Assembly: GCA_964511645.1 (NCBI GenBank)
Contig: CAZEGV010000022.1
Location: forward strand, 1-39,746
Length of the DNA stretch: 39,746 nucleotides
From: CAZEGV01 sp964511645
GTDB lineage: Bacteria > Bacteroidota > Bacteroidia > Cytophagales > JAAEPT01
Direction: 5' to 3'
Of this stretch, positions 7,239-16,087 are shown piece by piece. Under the pieces are notes generated by a model. That model saw only the letters and a list, made by a program, of their open reading frames with translations, had not been told where the DNA came from and did not search any database. A program made the position numbers and the translations under genes. Position 1 is the first letter of the stretch. Every line of letters begins with the position of its first letter.

Positions 7239-8795
7239 GTGAGTAACGAACTAGTAATTAATACTACTTCGGAAGAAACTCGTATTGCATTACTTCAGAA
7301 TAAAAGATTAGTTGAATTACATACCGAAAACGCCAGTGCAGAATATAATGTAGGCGATATTTATTTGGGTGTTGTAAAACGTGTAATTTCTGGATTAAAT
7401 GCAGGATTTGTTGATATAGGCTACGAAAAGGACGGTTTTTTGCATTACCAAGATTTGGGAGAAAATGTACGTTCTGTAATAAAATACACTAAGTCTGTAT
7501 TAAACAAAAAAAATAACGAGCCGAGGCTAGACAAATTTATATTTGAACCTACCATAGACAAACATGGTAAGGCATCTCAAGTACTAATTAAAAATCAAAA
7601 GGTTTTGGTCCAAGTGACTAAAGAGCCTATCTCTACAAAAGGACCAAGACTATCCTGTGACATCTCCTTAGCTGGAAGATATATAGTGTTAGTCCCATTC
7701 TCAAATACTATAAGTGTTTCGAGAAAAATCCTTGACGCTAAAGAACGGAAGAGATTAAAGAGATTAATGGAATCGATTAAACCACCTAATTTTGGTGTAA
7801 TCATCCGCACAGTAGCAGATAGTAAAGAAGTATCTGAGCTAGATAGAGATTTGAGAAATCTATTGAGTAAATGGGAAACACTTCGAAAAAATCTTAAAAA
7901 CGCACAAACTAGAGACAAAGTATTAGGGGAAGATGCTCGTACAGAGACTGTAATTCGAGATATGCTTAGCGACTCATTTGACAGTATTACTGTTGATGAC
8001 GAAAACTTGTTTTCATCATTAAAAGACTATACTGCTGAAATCGCACCAGACAAACCCAACCTTGTGAAGTTACATTCAGGTAAGGCTAAGTTATTTGAAG
8101 CAAAAGGAATCGAGCGTCAAGTGAAAAGTTTATTCGGTTCATCTGTGAGTTTGCCAGAAGGAGGCTACTTAATCATTGAGCACACTGAGGCACTACACGT
8201 AGTAGACGTAAACTCAGGAAACAAAGCTAGCAAACAAGAGAGTCAAGAGACAACAGCTTTAAGTACTAATTTAGAAGCTGTAAAGGAAGTAGCTAGACAG
8301 TTGCGACTAAGAGACATGGGAGGTATTATCGTTGTCGATTGTATCGATATGAAAATCGCTGATAACCGTAAGCAAGTTTATGACGTAATGAAAAAAGAGC
8401 TTGCTAACGACAAGGCAAGATCTGTGGTATTACCTTTGTCTAAGTTTGGACTATTACAAGTAACTCGTCAGCGTGTACGTCCTGAGCAAAACATCAAGAC
8501 TTCTGAATCTTGCCCTAACTGTGCAGGAACAGGTAAAATTGGTGCAAGTATTTCAGTTGCTGATATTATACAAAACAACATCGAGTTTTTGCTTAAGAAA
8601 CAAAACGAGAAAGGACTTAAGGTTCATGTACATCCATATATTTATGCTTATTTCACAAAAGGTGGGCTTAAGTCTAAACGATGGTCATGGTACTGGACAT
8701 TCAAAAAGTGGGTGGATCTTGTAGAAGATTCTTCTTTAGGAATGACCAAATATGTTGTTACTGATAAATCAGGAGAAAAAATAGAAGGATTTTAA
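7239..8795 (+). CDS. rng: Ribonuclease G (RNase E/G family)
   Basis: Endoribonuclease that matures rRNA 5' ends and starts mRNA decay. The 518 residues match RNase G rather than the longer RNase E. The S1 RNA-binding domain comes first (NVGDIYLGVVKRVISGLNAG, about 38-57) with the KDGFLHY element. The catalytic DNase I-like subdomain carries the metal-binding Asp in HVVDVNSGN and the second Asp in VVDCIDM. The zinc-link motif is CPNCAGTG near residue 428. The start is GTG at 7239, since no ATG fits the conserved N-terminus SNELVIN. A strong terminator lies 30 bp downstream. Confidence 0.95.
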   Translation: MSNELVINTTSEETRIALLQNKRLVELHTENASAEYNVGDIYLGVVKRVISGLNAGFVDIGYEKDGFLHYQDLGENVRSVIKYTKSVLNKKNNEPRLDKFIFEPTIDKHGKASQVLIKNQKVLVQVTKEPISTKGPRLSCDISLAGRYIVLVPFSNTISVSRKILDAKERKRLKRLMESIKPPNFGVIIRTVADSKEVSELDRDLRNLLSKWETLRKNLKNAQTRDKVLGEDARTETVIRDMLSDSFDSITVDDENLFSSLKDYTAEIAPDKPNLVKLHSGKAKLFEAKGIERQVKSLFGSSVSLPEGGYLIIEHTEALHVVDVNSGNKASKQESQETTALSTNLEAVKEVARQLRLRDMGGIIVVDCIDMKIADNRKQVYDVMKKELANDKARSVVLPLSKFGLLQVTRQRVRPEQNIKTSESCPNCAGTGKIGASISVADIIQNNIEFLLKKQNEKGLKVHVHPYIYAYFTKGGLKSKRWSWYWTFKKWVDLVEDSSLGMTKYVVTDKSGEKIEGF

Positions 8796-8820
8796 AATAC
8801 TCTATTATAATAGTATTACA

Positions 8821-8852
8821 AAAAAAGGACTTCTTATCAAAGTCCTTTTTTT
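8821..8852 (+). terminator. Rho-independent terminator of rng
   Basis: An A-run, GGACTT, a short loop, AAGTCC and a run of seven T residues form a stem extended by A-T pairs. The symmetry would let it work in both directions, but only rng points into it. Confidence 0.9.
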
Positions 8853-8868
8853 GTTACTTAGGGTTTTA

Positions 8869-9025
8869 TACCATTTTAACTATAAGATAAGTCATTTATC
8901 CTGTTTGTTTTTACACTCTCTTCGTTAAAATAATTTACCGTAACCAGTTATGCTAAATCATTTTTCCTCGATATTGCAAAAAACAATTCAATCTAAATTA
9001 GACTCATATTATAGTTAAACTGGTA
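8869..9025 (-). mobile_element. MITE, complete copy B (157 bp, inverted)
   Basis: Reverse complement of copy A at 2042-2198 with the same length and only a few substitutions (for example CTAGTTACGG versus CTGGTTACGG). The ends TACCATTTTAAC and, inverted, TACCAGTTTAAC are intact. The flanks differ (TTTTA on the left, TTATA on the right), so only a TA duplication fits here. It sits 17 bp beyond the rng terminator, a safe insertion site. Confidence 0.85.
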
Positions 9026-9042
9026 TTATAGCTTCTTAATAT

Positions 9043-9061
9043 CACCGTAAAATCTACGGTG
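9043..9061. other. Short hairpin in the spacer before the glycosyltransferase gene
   Basis: CACCGTA and TACGGTG form a 7-bp stem with a 5-base loop and no T-run. The following 180 bp up to 9247 contain a minus-strand frame (SQPEFIEEKTLDDSFLLKE) with an in-frame TGA upstream. It is possibly a degraded gene end, but no family is recognised. Confidence 0.35.
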
Positions 9062-9247
9062 ACATTAAATTGACCTACAATTACTAAGAATTTTGCTTTT
9101 TATTCAGACAAAGAGGGGTAATATACTTCCAATAAAATGACTGACCTTTTTTCTTTCAATAGAAAGGAATCATCCAAGGTTTTTTCCTCGATGAACTCAG
9201 GTTGACTCTCCCATCAAATCTCTGCAATAAATTTTGTCGAGTAATAA

Positions 9248-10261
9248 TTAAACCCCCAGGTCTTTAAAATCCTTATTTCCTAGCACAAAATACTGAAACA
9301 CAATAGACTTTCTCAACACCTCTTTATGCTCGTGAGTACGAACAGCTTTGATACAATTCCTTCTTAACTTAAGGTAATAAGGGATTCGGCTATAAAAAGA
9401 AAAATGTGCTCGAACAATTGCCCAAGTATCTTTAAAATGCCCCATCATTGCAAACTGAACTCCTGCCACGCCATCTAGCACCAACCTAAAAAGTATTAAT
9501 GGAATAGCGTAATAACCTGGTAAATTCTTCACCAAAATTGCCAAGCCATTTCTAAAATTAAGATAAGTCTTACGAGGATTGTTATATGATAAAGTAGCCC
9601 CGCCAAGATGAAAAACCTCGGCTTTAGGACAGCAAATTATTCGATAACCAGCATTTTTAATTCTCCAACACAAATCAATTTCTTCCATATGGGCAAAAAA
9701 CGTCTCGTCCAGCCCTCCCAAGTCATGGTACACATCTGTTTTTATCAACAAAGCCGCTCCCGTAGCCCAAAAAACATCTTTCGTTGTGTCATATTGACCC
9801 TTATCTTCTTCGGCATGCATGAAAATCCTCCCACGACAAAAAGGATAACCCAAATAATCAAGATAACCACCACAGGCTCCTGCATGCTCAAAATGATTAC
9901 GGTTTTTATATGACTTTATTTTAGGCTGACAAGCCACAATACTATGATCCTCCTGTATCGCCTCTAACTGAAAATCCAACCAGTTTTCCGTTACTTCTAC
10001 ATCAGAATTAAGCAATACATAATAATCCACCCCCGTGATTTCTGCTAAACCTTTGTTATAACCACCGCAAAACCCATAATTCTCATCCAATTGAATAAGC
10101 TTAACAGTTGGGAAATTCTCTCTCAAAAACAACAGAGAACCATCAGTAGAACCATTATCTATCACATAAATATCTTCGGAAGTATGGGTAACAACCGACG
10201 GCAAAAAAGTTTCTAAATGCTCCTTTCCATTCCAGTTTAATATCGCTACTGCTACCTTCAA
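9248..10261 (-). CDS. Family 2 glycosyltransferase
   Basis: Transfers a sugar from a nucleotide-sugar donor onto a lipid- or polysaccharide-bound acceptor on the cytoplasmic side of the membrane. The 337 residues open with VAVAILNWNGKEHLE and VIDNGSTDGS, the GT-A donor-binding fold. The metal-binding DxD equivalent is in NSDVEV (85-90), and EEIDLCWR (193-200) holds the acceptor-side acidic residues. A hydrophobic segment near 245-270 may associate with the membrane. The start is TTG at 10261, directly after the upstream stop, because MKVAVAILN matches the family N-terminus and no ATG is available. It forms an operon with the EbfC gene. The acceptor is unknown. Confidence 0.88.
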   Translation of the reverse strand: MKVAVAILNWNGKEHLETFLPSVVTHTSEDIYVIDNGSTDGSLLFLRENFPTVKLIQLDENYGFCGGYNKGLAEITGVDYYVLLNSDVEVTENWLDFQLEAIQEDHSIVACQPKIKSYKNRNHFEHAGACGGYLDYLGYPFCRGRIFMHAEEDKGQYDTTKDVFWATGAALLIKTDVYHDLGGLDETFFAHMEEIDLCWRIKNAGYRIICCPKAEVFHLGGATLSYNNPRKTYLNFRNGLAILVKNLPGYYAIPLILFRLVLDGVAGVQFAMMGHFKDTWAIVRAHFSFYSRIPYYLKLRRNCIKAVRTHEHKEVLRKSIVFQYFVLGNKDFKDLGV

Positions 10262-10594
10262 CTAGAATAACTTACTTAAATCCAACCCTGGTATATTAGG
10301 CAACATATCAGAAGTGTTTTTCTGCATCTCTTCCTTTATTCTGACCTCAATTTCTTCATTTGCTTTATTTATCGCCGCAATCACAAGGTCCTCTACCATC
10401 TCTTTATCATCTTTAGTAAGCAAAGACTCATCAATAGATAAAGCAATTATCTTGCGGTCACCATTAATACTCACCTTCACCATTCCTGCACCAGACTCTG
10501 TACTCAAAGAAATATTTTTGAGATTAGCCTGTGTCTCTTTTAATTTTGCTTGGGCATTTTTCATCTTGCCCATCATTTCATTCATATCAAACAT
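10262..10594 (-). CDS. YbaB/EbfC-family nucleoid-associated protein
   Basis: Small dimeric DNA-binding protein of the YbaB/EbfC family, often encoded next to recombination genes in other phyla. I place the start at the ATG giving MFDMNEMMGKMKNAQAKLKE (110 residues); an extension of five codons to 10609 is possible. The long N-terminal helix (1-35), the beta stretch GAGMVKVSINGDRKIIALSI and the C-terminal helix INKANEEIEVRIKEEM fit the tweezer-shaped dimer. Its stop abuts the TTG start of the glycosyltransferase, so the two are coupled. Confidence 0.9.
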   Translation of the reverse strand: MFDMNEMMGKMKNAQAKLKETQANLKNISLSTESGAGMVKVSINGDRKIIALSIDESLLTKDDKEMVEDLVIAAINKANEEIEVRIKEEMQKNTSDMLPNIPGLDLSKLF

Positions 10595-10657
10595 AGCACA
10601 ATAATACACCTTAGAAGCATTGAAAACAAGGTAAGAAAAACAAAAAAGTGTGCAATC

Positions 10658-10796
10658 CCTTCGCTACTTCGCTCGGGTCGGGCTTTATGTTCCCAATCTT
10701 TTTAAGCTTGTTTTGTCATGCTGAGTTTATCTAGGTACAAAAACAAGCTTAAAAAGGATTTCCACATCAATCCCTTTTGCATCACGCAAGCGTGAT
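10658..10796. repeat. Intergenic repeat cluster with a 17-bp perfect inverted repeat
   Basis: CTTTTTAAGCTTGTTTT (10698-10714) pairs exactly with 10740-10756 across a 25-base loop containing GTCATGCTGAGTTTATCTA, which resembles a dispersed intergenic motif (GTCATGCTGAGCTTGTC) seen in many genomes. Upstream lies CGCTACTTCGCTCGGGTCGGGC, a GC-rich string unlike the AT-rich surroundings. Downstream ATCACGC-AA-GCGTGAT (10781-10796) forms another hairpin. Together they look like a non-coding repeat of the kind scattered between Bacteroidetes genes. Confidence 0.6.
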
Positions 10797-10851
10797 TTCT
10801 TTATGAAATCAACATTTTTTATACCTTTAAAGAAACAATCAAGATAAAATA

Positions 10852-11335
10852 ATGAGAAGAAAGTTTGAAATGCCATCAGTGTTCAAAATCTATAAAAAAG
10901 TAAACAAACATCTAATAAAAGTAAAATTAAGCAATCCTATTTGGACTTTTTTTCATACTAATTGGACTTATCTTAGTCTTTAATGGTTATTTAGGGTGGC
11001 TAGTTGCAGTGGCTATTTTTACAATCATGATGGTTCTTAATTTAAAAAAGTCAGACACCATAGAAATTGATAAAAATGGGTTTTCGATAGACAATATCTA
11101 TTTTGAATTTAAAGAAATTCATAAAATAAAAGTTTCTTTCAAAACAAAATCTGTAACATGGTCAATGGCTCACAGTTCCCCTATAACCAGAAGCTGGATT
11201 AGCATAGAAAAAATAAATGCTAACAAGAAGAAAGTAGGAAAAAAATTATTTCCTATTCACCGCCACGCATTAGTATATATCTTGTGCCAATTCAAAAATA
11301 ACAACGGATCTTTTATTTCAAAATACCTCACTTGA
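10852..11335 (+). pseudogene. Small two-span membrane protein, probably frameshifted
   Basis: From ATG 10852 the frame MRRKFEMPSVFKIYKKVNKH reads about 27 sensible residues, then turns into WTFFHTNWTYLSL and stops. In the +1 frame from about 10931 a clean hydrophobic hairpin appears (LFGLFFILIGLILVFNGYLG, then WLVAVAIFTIMMVLNL), followed by a soluble domain DTIEIDKNGFSIDNIYFEF to the stop at 11335. Joining the two would give about 160 residues: basic N-terminus, two membrane helices and a beta-rich tail resembling the PH-like domain of small Bacteroidetes membrane proteins. Either one indel near 10925-10935 broke the gene, or translation starts late (GTG 11009) and loses a helix. The 3' end overlaps the convergent gene by 18 bp. 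Confidence 0.5.
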
Positions 11336-11713
11336 TTTAGTCCTTCTCGAAGCCAAATACAGCTCCATTACTTTCTCTAAATAAGTAAAAATAAACAAAC
11401 CTATCACAAATACGATAAACCCAGTTCCCCACTCTTCCATAAATGAAATCGTTTCTTCTTCCACAATGATTTTACTCTTATTTTGAAATTTTTCTAAAAA
11501 ATGGACTTTTTCAGCTATTCTATCTGCTCCTGTTTTTCTCCTAAAAAAAGCAGAAATCAAACCATGTACCCAACTTGAAATCAATACAGTAAACAGCAAT
11601 GCAACACCATTGGTGGTTAATTCTATGATTAATTTCTCTCTAGATAGGTTTGTGATTTTAGCCGAAGACAATGCTTTCACAAATAATATTAATTCTTTCT
11701 TGAGTTGTTCCAT
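11318..11713 (-). CDS. Hypothetical membrane protein
   Basis: 131 residues, no recognised family. Two hydrophobic segments are visible: TTNGVALLFTVLISSWVHGL (about 33-52) and TGFIVFVIGLFIFTYLEKVM (about 97-116), separated by a charged, helical loop (RRKTGADRIAEKVHFLEKFQ). The N-terminus is amphipathic and Lys-rich. The gene converges on the frameshifted small membrane protein and overlaps its end by 18 bp. Divergent transcription from the phosphate permease leaves about 110 bp for promoters. Confidence 0.6.
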   Translation of the reverse strand: MEQLKKELILFVKALSSAKITNLSREKLIIELTTNGVALLFTVLISSWVHGLISAFFRRKTGADRIAEKVHFLEKFQNKSKIIVEEETISFMEEWGTGFIVFVIGLFIFTYLEKVMELYLASRRTKSSEVF

Positions 11714-11825
11714 CCTAGCAATTTAATTGATTTTTTGCGTAAGCATAAATATTGAAGACAATATATGTCTCTTAATATACAGTTTCATTACCTTGCAAAT
11801 TCTATTTTTACAAAAAAAACATTCA

Positions 11826-12944
11826 ATGATACTAGTCACCCTTTTCTTGGCAGCTTGTTTTCTCGCTTATAGCAATGGTGCTAATGATAACTTCAAAGGT
11901 GTAGCTACTCTATTTGGTAGCGGAACTATCAACTACAAAGGAGCTATCACTTGGGCAACTATTACAACATTAGCAGGTTCTATTGCGGCTATATTTTTAG
12001 CTAGCCGATTAGTAAGGAATTTTTCAGGAAAAGGATTAGTCCCCGACGCTTTAATTCAATCACCAGAGTTCGCCATTTCTATCGCTCTAGGCGCTGCTCT
12101 TACCGTCTTTTTTGCCACCCGAATTGGGATGCCTATTTCTACTACTCATAGTTTGGTTGGGGCTCTATTTGGATCTGGAGTAGTCGCTGTTGGCTTAGAT
12201 TTTAATTTCACCAAGCTTGGTTCTACATTCTTAATGCCACTAATTGTAAGCCCTCTGATGGCAGCAGTTATTAGCTTTATTACTTATATTATATTTAGGC
12301 AATCAAGAAAAATCCTTGGGGTCACTAAAAAAACCTGTGTCTGCGTAGGAAACGAATATATCCCAGTTTCTAAAAACTTAAATTCTGTCACCATAGAAGC
12401 TTCTTCTCGAAAGTCAGTAAAAATACTCAACGAAGATGACTGCATAGAAATATATCAAGGAGATTTTGTTGGTGTTTCTTCTCAAAAGATTTTAAATTTT
12501 TCTCATTATATAAGTGCTGGTATAGTATCGTTTGCAAGAGGGCTTAATGATACACCCAAGATTGTAGGTTTATTAATTGTCATCAATACACTAGATATCA
12601 AATGGGGAATGATTGCCGTAGCTATCGCTATTGCTGTTGGCGGTTTGCTTAACGCAAAAAAAGTAGGTGAAGTGATGAGTAAAAAAATCACGCCCATGAA
12701 CCACGGACAAGGTTTTACTGCCAATCTTATTACGGGACTTTTAGTGACTACAGCCAGTATACATGGGATGCCAGTTTCTACTACTCACGTATCTGTTGGC
12801 TCTATATTTGGAATTGGAACAGCTACAAAAAAAGCAGATATAAAAGTCGTGCGTAATATCTTATTGTCGTGGTTATTGACTCTACCTATGGCTGCATTTT
12901 GTAGTGGTGTTATTTACTATTTGCTACTCATCCTTATTGAATAA
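11826..12944 (+). CDS. pit: Inorganic phosphate transporter, PiT family
   Basis: Low-affinity, cation-coupled phosphate permease of the inner membrane. Translation most likely starts at ATG 11826, giving MILVTLFLAACFLAYSNGAND, because this aligns with the conserved first helix; the open frame extends 33 codons further but without family resemblance. Both PiT signature repeats are present: SNGANDNFKGVATLFGSG with GMPISTTHSLVGALFGSG in the first half, and ARGLNDTPK with GMPVSTTHVSVGSIFGIG in the second. About ten membrane spans are expected in 372 residues. A central hydrophilic loop (about 165-215) holds CVCVGNEYIPV. The 3' end overlaps the convergent T9SS gene by 11 bp. Confidence 0.93.
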   Translation: MILVTLFLAACFLAYSNGANDNFKGVATLFGSGTINYKGAITWATITTLAGSIAAIFLASRLVRNFSGKGLVPDALIQSPEFAISIALGAALTVFFATRIGMPISTTHSLVGALFGSGVVAVGLDFNFTKLGSTFLMPLIVSPLMAAVISFITYIIFRQSRKILGVTKKTCVCVGNEYIPVSKNLNSVTIEASSRKSVKILNEDDCIEIYQGDFVGVSSQKILNFSHYISAGIVSFARGLNDTPKIVGLLIVINTLDIKWGMIAVAIAIAVGGLLNAKKVGEVMSKKITPMNHGQGFTANLITGLLVTTASIHGMPVSTTHVSVGSIFGIGTATKKADIKVVRNILLSWLLTLPMAAFCSGVIYYLLLILIE

Positions 12945-15933
12945 CTACTTTGTGATAATACGGTTTCCCATTGCTTATTAGCGAAAGCGTATATACACCA
13001 GCGGATAAATTTTCATACGACAATTTTGTTTGATTGTTAGATAAATATTCGACTTCTACTTGGGTACTAGCCCCTGACAGGTGAATCATACTAGCACTAG
13101 AAATATTTTCTAAGCCACTCACAACAAACTCGTCAGTAGTACTAGGGTTTGGGTAAACGCTAAAACTATCGTTTTTAAGAACAGTTTGAACACTTGTAAT
13201 CTTAGCTACTTTACGAAGTACAAACCTATCTCCACCTCCACTTTCGTAAGTCCCGTTATAGTCAAACGAATATGATACTTCAGAATCTAAAGCTGTTTCT
13301 ATATCTAAGTACTTATCATATAAAAACAAATCATCTTCAAGGTCTAAGCTTTCTGCACCATTTATTTTAAGCGTAAAGCTTCTATTTTCTTCAGGATGTA
13401 AAATCCATAGTGGGATTTCTTGATTTCCCACTTTCGCTAAAGTATTAATTGAAAAGTACTCTCCCACTGTATTATAAGTACATAAGTTTACTGGATAACT
13501 ACCACCTCTATAATGAGCGTCAGACGCTTGGTCAAAAGCATTTGTGGCATCATCAGAAAATCTTAAAATAGCATTAGACGATTTATTACCGTCAATAATT
13601 TCAATGTTTAAGAATCCCGTCAAATCAGTACTTTGAGACCTAAATAAGGCTGTATTATTACTTGATTTTACATTTTCGGTAGTGATAAGAGCTGGTGAAC
13701 TAGCAGTAGCCTGTACCCAAAAACCTTGCCCAGAGGCAATGTATTGAGTTCCGCCATTTGTGCCTACTCCACCTACATACGAAGCATACTTACTATTAAG
13801 TGCATCCCAAACATATATGGCATTGTTCAAATTCGTTTTTGTCCAACCCGCTGCATCCCAATCAATAGCACTAGCATAAGGATTTCCTACAAACGACCAT
13901 CCGTCTACACTAGTTCCACCTCCAGCGGTGTAAGTTGGGTTAAGGTTAATAGTTCCTTTATTAAGTGTTCCCGTAAGGTTAGCAACGATATTGTTAAGTG
14001 TTGTTGAGCCATCTTGTCGCAAATAAGTCCTGTATCCTCTTCCTAGTGCCATTGCTTCCGAATTAGTTCCACCTACCGAAGGAAATGCCTCCCAACCTTT
14101 ATTTGGATTAGCAGACACTACTGTTTCATCATACGATTTCACAGATGCGTTATTAGAACCTCCTAAATCATCTTGCCCAGTAAAATCTCCAGTTATAGGA
14201 AAATCATCTTGCCAATCAGCGGCCGTCACTCCCGATACAGGAATTGATAAATGCCACCATTTTCGCTGTAAAGCCCCAATATGTCTTTCCACTGTTACAT
14301 TTCCAATAATGCTAAAATCATTTGGAAGAACTCCTACAAAAGCTGTTTTACTTGCACTAGACGCTATCGTTAATTGATTTCCCGTATTAAGAGTAACCAT
14401 TGTGCCTGTTACGGTTAATCCATTTTCTACACGAGTATTTCCTTTTAAAGTTTTATCACCAGCCCCTGCAAACTCTAAATCATAATAGGTAAATGCAGAG
14501 ATATCTTGAGTACCCGTACCTGAGTAACGCACCTTGCCTGTTCCAGGAGTAAGTGTTCCCGTTCCGTTATCAATAATAGAGCTTGAGTTAAGTTGTAGCG
14601 TATTAGCTTGTAGGTCTATACCAGCCCCATCACGTAATAATATTTCTCCCGTGATTTCATCTGTAGTCAATATTACATTGTGAGTTTTATCGATAATCAC
14701 TTTAGTGCCATTAGCAGGATTTGTACCACTTCTCCATGTGTTAGGAGTATTGAAATTTCCTGATTGAATAGTAATGTCACCATAGTCAGCAGTAGAAACA
14801 ATAAAATCATCAAAAGAGAACCCATCATCTAAGACAGAACCATCTGTCCCGAATCGTACCCTAAACTGAACAGTACTATTATTTTCTAACACCGATGGAA
14901 GCGAGATTGAAGCGGTTTTCCATGAATTGTTATTACCCGACCAGCCATCTTCATTGTTTGCAATACCATCTACATCAGTATCGTTATACCAATTAATAGC
15001 ACCCGCACTTCCTACATTTCCTAATCTTATCCAAGTGCTTCCATCGGTAGAGTACTCTACATTTGTACCATCCCATTGTGATTCCGTTTTATAACGCAAT
15101 CGCATCTTTAATGTCAAATTATGATAATCGCTAAAATCTAAAACTGGACTTTCAACAGCTGATTTTATATCATTTGTGTATTTATTAAATGGGTTTGTAT
15201 GCCAATGTCCAGTAATATTTCCTGCAAAAGAAGACGTATTACGCACCCAATCAGTAGGTGGAGTTAATAAACCACTACTCCAACCTCCGTTATCCGTATT
15301 AAAATTTTCGTTATATACAGTAACACCACTATCTGTTATCAAAATATCGTCAAAAGCAACTCCATCATCATGAATAATATCATCACTACCAAATATTACT
15401 CTAAAATATACACTGGGTTTATTATTTAACGCTGCAGGCAAAGAAATTGTAGCTGTCTTCCAAGAGTTGTTATTTCCTGACCAACCATCTACATTGTTAG
15501 CAATCCCATCTACATCTGTATCATTGTACCAGTTTGTTCCATCTCCAATATTCCCAAGCCTTACCCATGTACTGCCACTATTTGTAGTATACTCTACATT
15601 AGCTCCATCCCATTTATGTTCAGTTTTATACCTAATACGAACACTAAATGTCAGACCTGATCTTCCAGAAAAATTAAGCTCTGGACCATGCACCTTTAAT
15701 AGTAAGTCTGCTGTATAATCATTAAATGGTCTTGTGTGCCAATGCCCAGTAATATTTCCTGCAAAAGAAGATGTACCATAATTCCAATCACTGGCAGGGG
15801 ACACAATAGGACCAATCGTCCACCCTCCAGTTCCTACATTAAAATCCTCATTATATACATCAACTTGAGCTAAGGATGTAGTCATAACGAACAAAAAAAC
15901 AGATTGCAATAAAACTTTATATAATATATTCAT
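12934..15933 (-). CDS. Large T9SS-exported protein with tandem jelly-roll-like repeats
   Basis: A 999-residue extracellular protein. A signal peptide (MNILYKVLLQSVFLFVMTTS, cut after LA) leads; the preceding MLY codons are probably not used. Two copies of a 179-residue module follow, each starting VYNE(D/N)FN and containing SSFAGNITGHWHT, NWYNDTDVDGIANN and (A/S)FDD. The DNA repeat period is 537 bp. The module resembles MAM/jelly-roll ligand-binding domains, and its DTDVDG stretch could bind calcium. The middle (about 390-560) is beta-rich with GNFNTPNTWRSG and TLQLNSSSIID, typical of Bacteroidetes surface beta-helices. The last about 75 residues (FSVYPNPSTTDEF ... YYHKVVIQ) form a type A T9SS sorting domain. 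Ligand and enzymatic activity, if any, are unknown. Confidence 0.88.
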   Translation of the reverse strand: MNILYKVLLQSVFLFVMTTSLAQVDVYNEDFNVGTGGWTIGPIVSPASDWNYGTSSFAGNITGHWHTRPFNDYTADLLLKVHGPELNFSGRSGLTFSVRIRYKTEHKWDGANVEYTTNSGSTWVRLGNIGDGTNWYNDTDVDGIANNVDGWSGNNNSWKTATISLPAALNNKPSVYFRVIFGSDDIIHDDGVAFDDILITDSGVTVYNENFNTDNGGWSSGLLTPPTDWVRNTSSFAGNITGHWHTNPFNKYTNDIKSAVESPVLDFSDYHNLTLKMRLRYKTESQWDGTNVEYSTDGSTWIRLGNVGSAGAINWYNDTDVDGIANNEDGWSGNNNSWKTASISLPSVLENNSTVQFRVRFGTDGSVLDDGFSFDDFIVSTADYGDITIQSGNFNTPNTWRSGTNPANGTKVIIDKTHNVILTTDEITGEILLRDGAGIDLQANTLQLNSSSIIDNGTGTLTPGTGKVRYSGTGTQDISAFTYYDLEFAGAGDKTLKGNTRVENGLTVTGTMVTLNTGNQLTIASSASKTAFVGVLPNDFSIIGNVTVERHIGALQRKWWHLSIPVSGVTAADWQDDFPITGDFTGQDDLGGSNNASVKSYDETVVSANPNKGWEAFPSVGGTNSEAMALGRGYRTYLRQDGSTTLNNIVANLTGTLNKGTINLNPTYTAGGGTSVDGWSFVGNPYASAIDWDAAGWTKTNLNNAIYVWDALNSKYASYVGGVGTNGGTQYIASGQGFWVQATASSPALITTENVKSSNNTALFRSQSTDLTGFLNIEIIDGNKSSNAILRFSDDATNAFDQASDAHYRGGSYPVNLCTYNTVGEYFSINTLAKVGNQEIPLWILHPEENRSFTLKINGAESLDLEDDLFLYDKYLDIETALDSEVSYSFDYNGTYESGGGDRFVLRKVAKITSVQTVLKNDSFSVYPNPSTTDEFVVSGLENISSASMIHLSGASTQVEVEYLSNNQTKLSYENLSAGVYTLSLISNGKPYYHKVVIQ

Positions 15934-16087
15934 ATACAACAACTTACGGATCTAATTATTGTAATGTTGCAAAAAAAAACTACTATAAAATCAATCAATT
16001 AAAACATTCTATGAATATTACTCTATTTTAGATGACTGTATTAAAAATGCACTATTAGAAGACAGTAACTAACTAGAGATCAAGTGA

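Noticed and set aside
11727..11825. Extended start for the phosphate permease
   Set aside because: The 33 extra codons begin without ATG and do not resemble PiT proteins, while ATG 11826 aligns with the conserved first helix.
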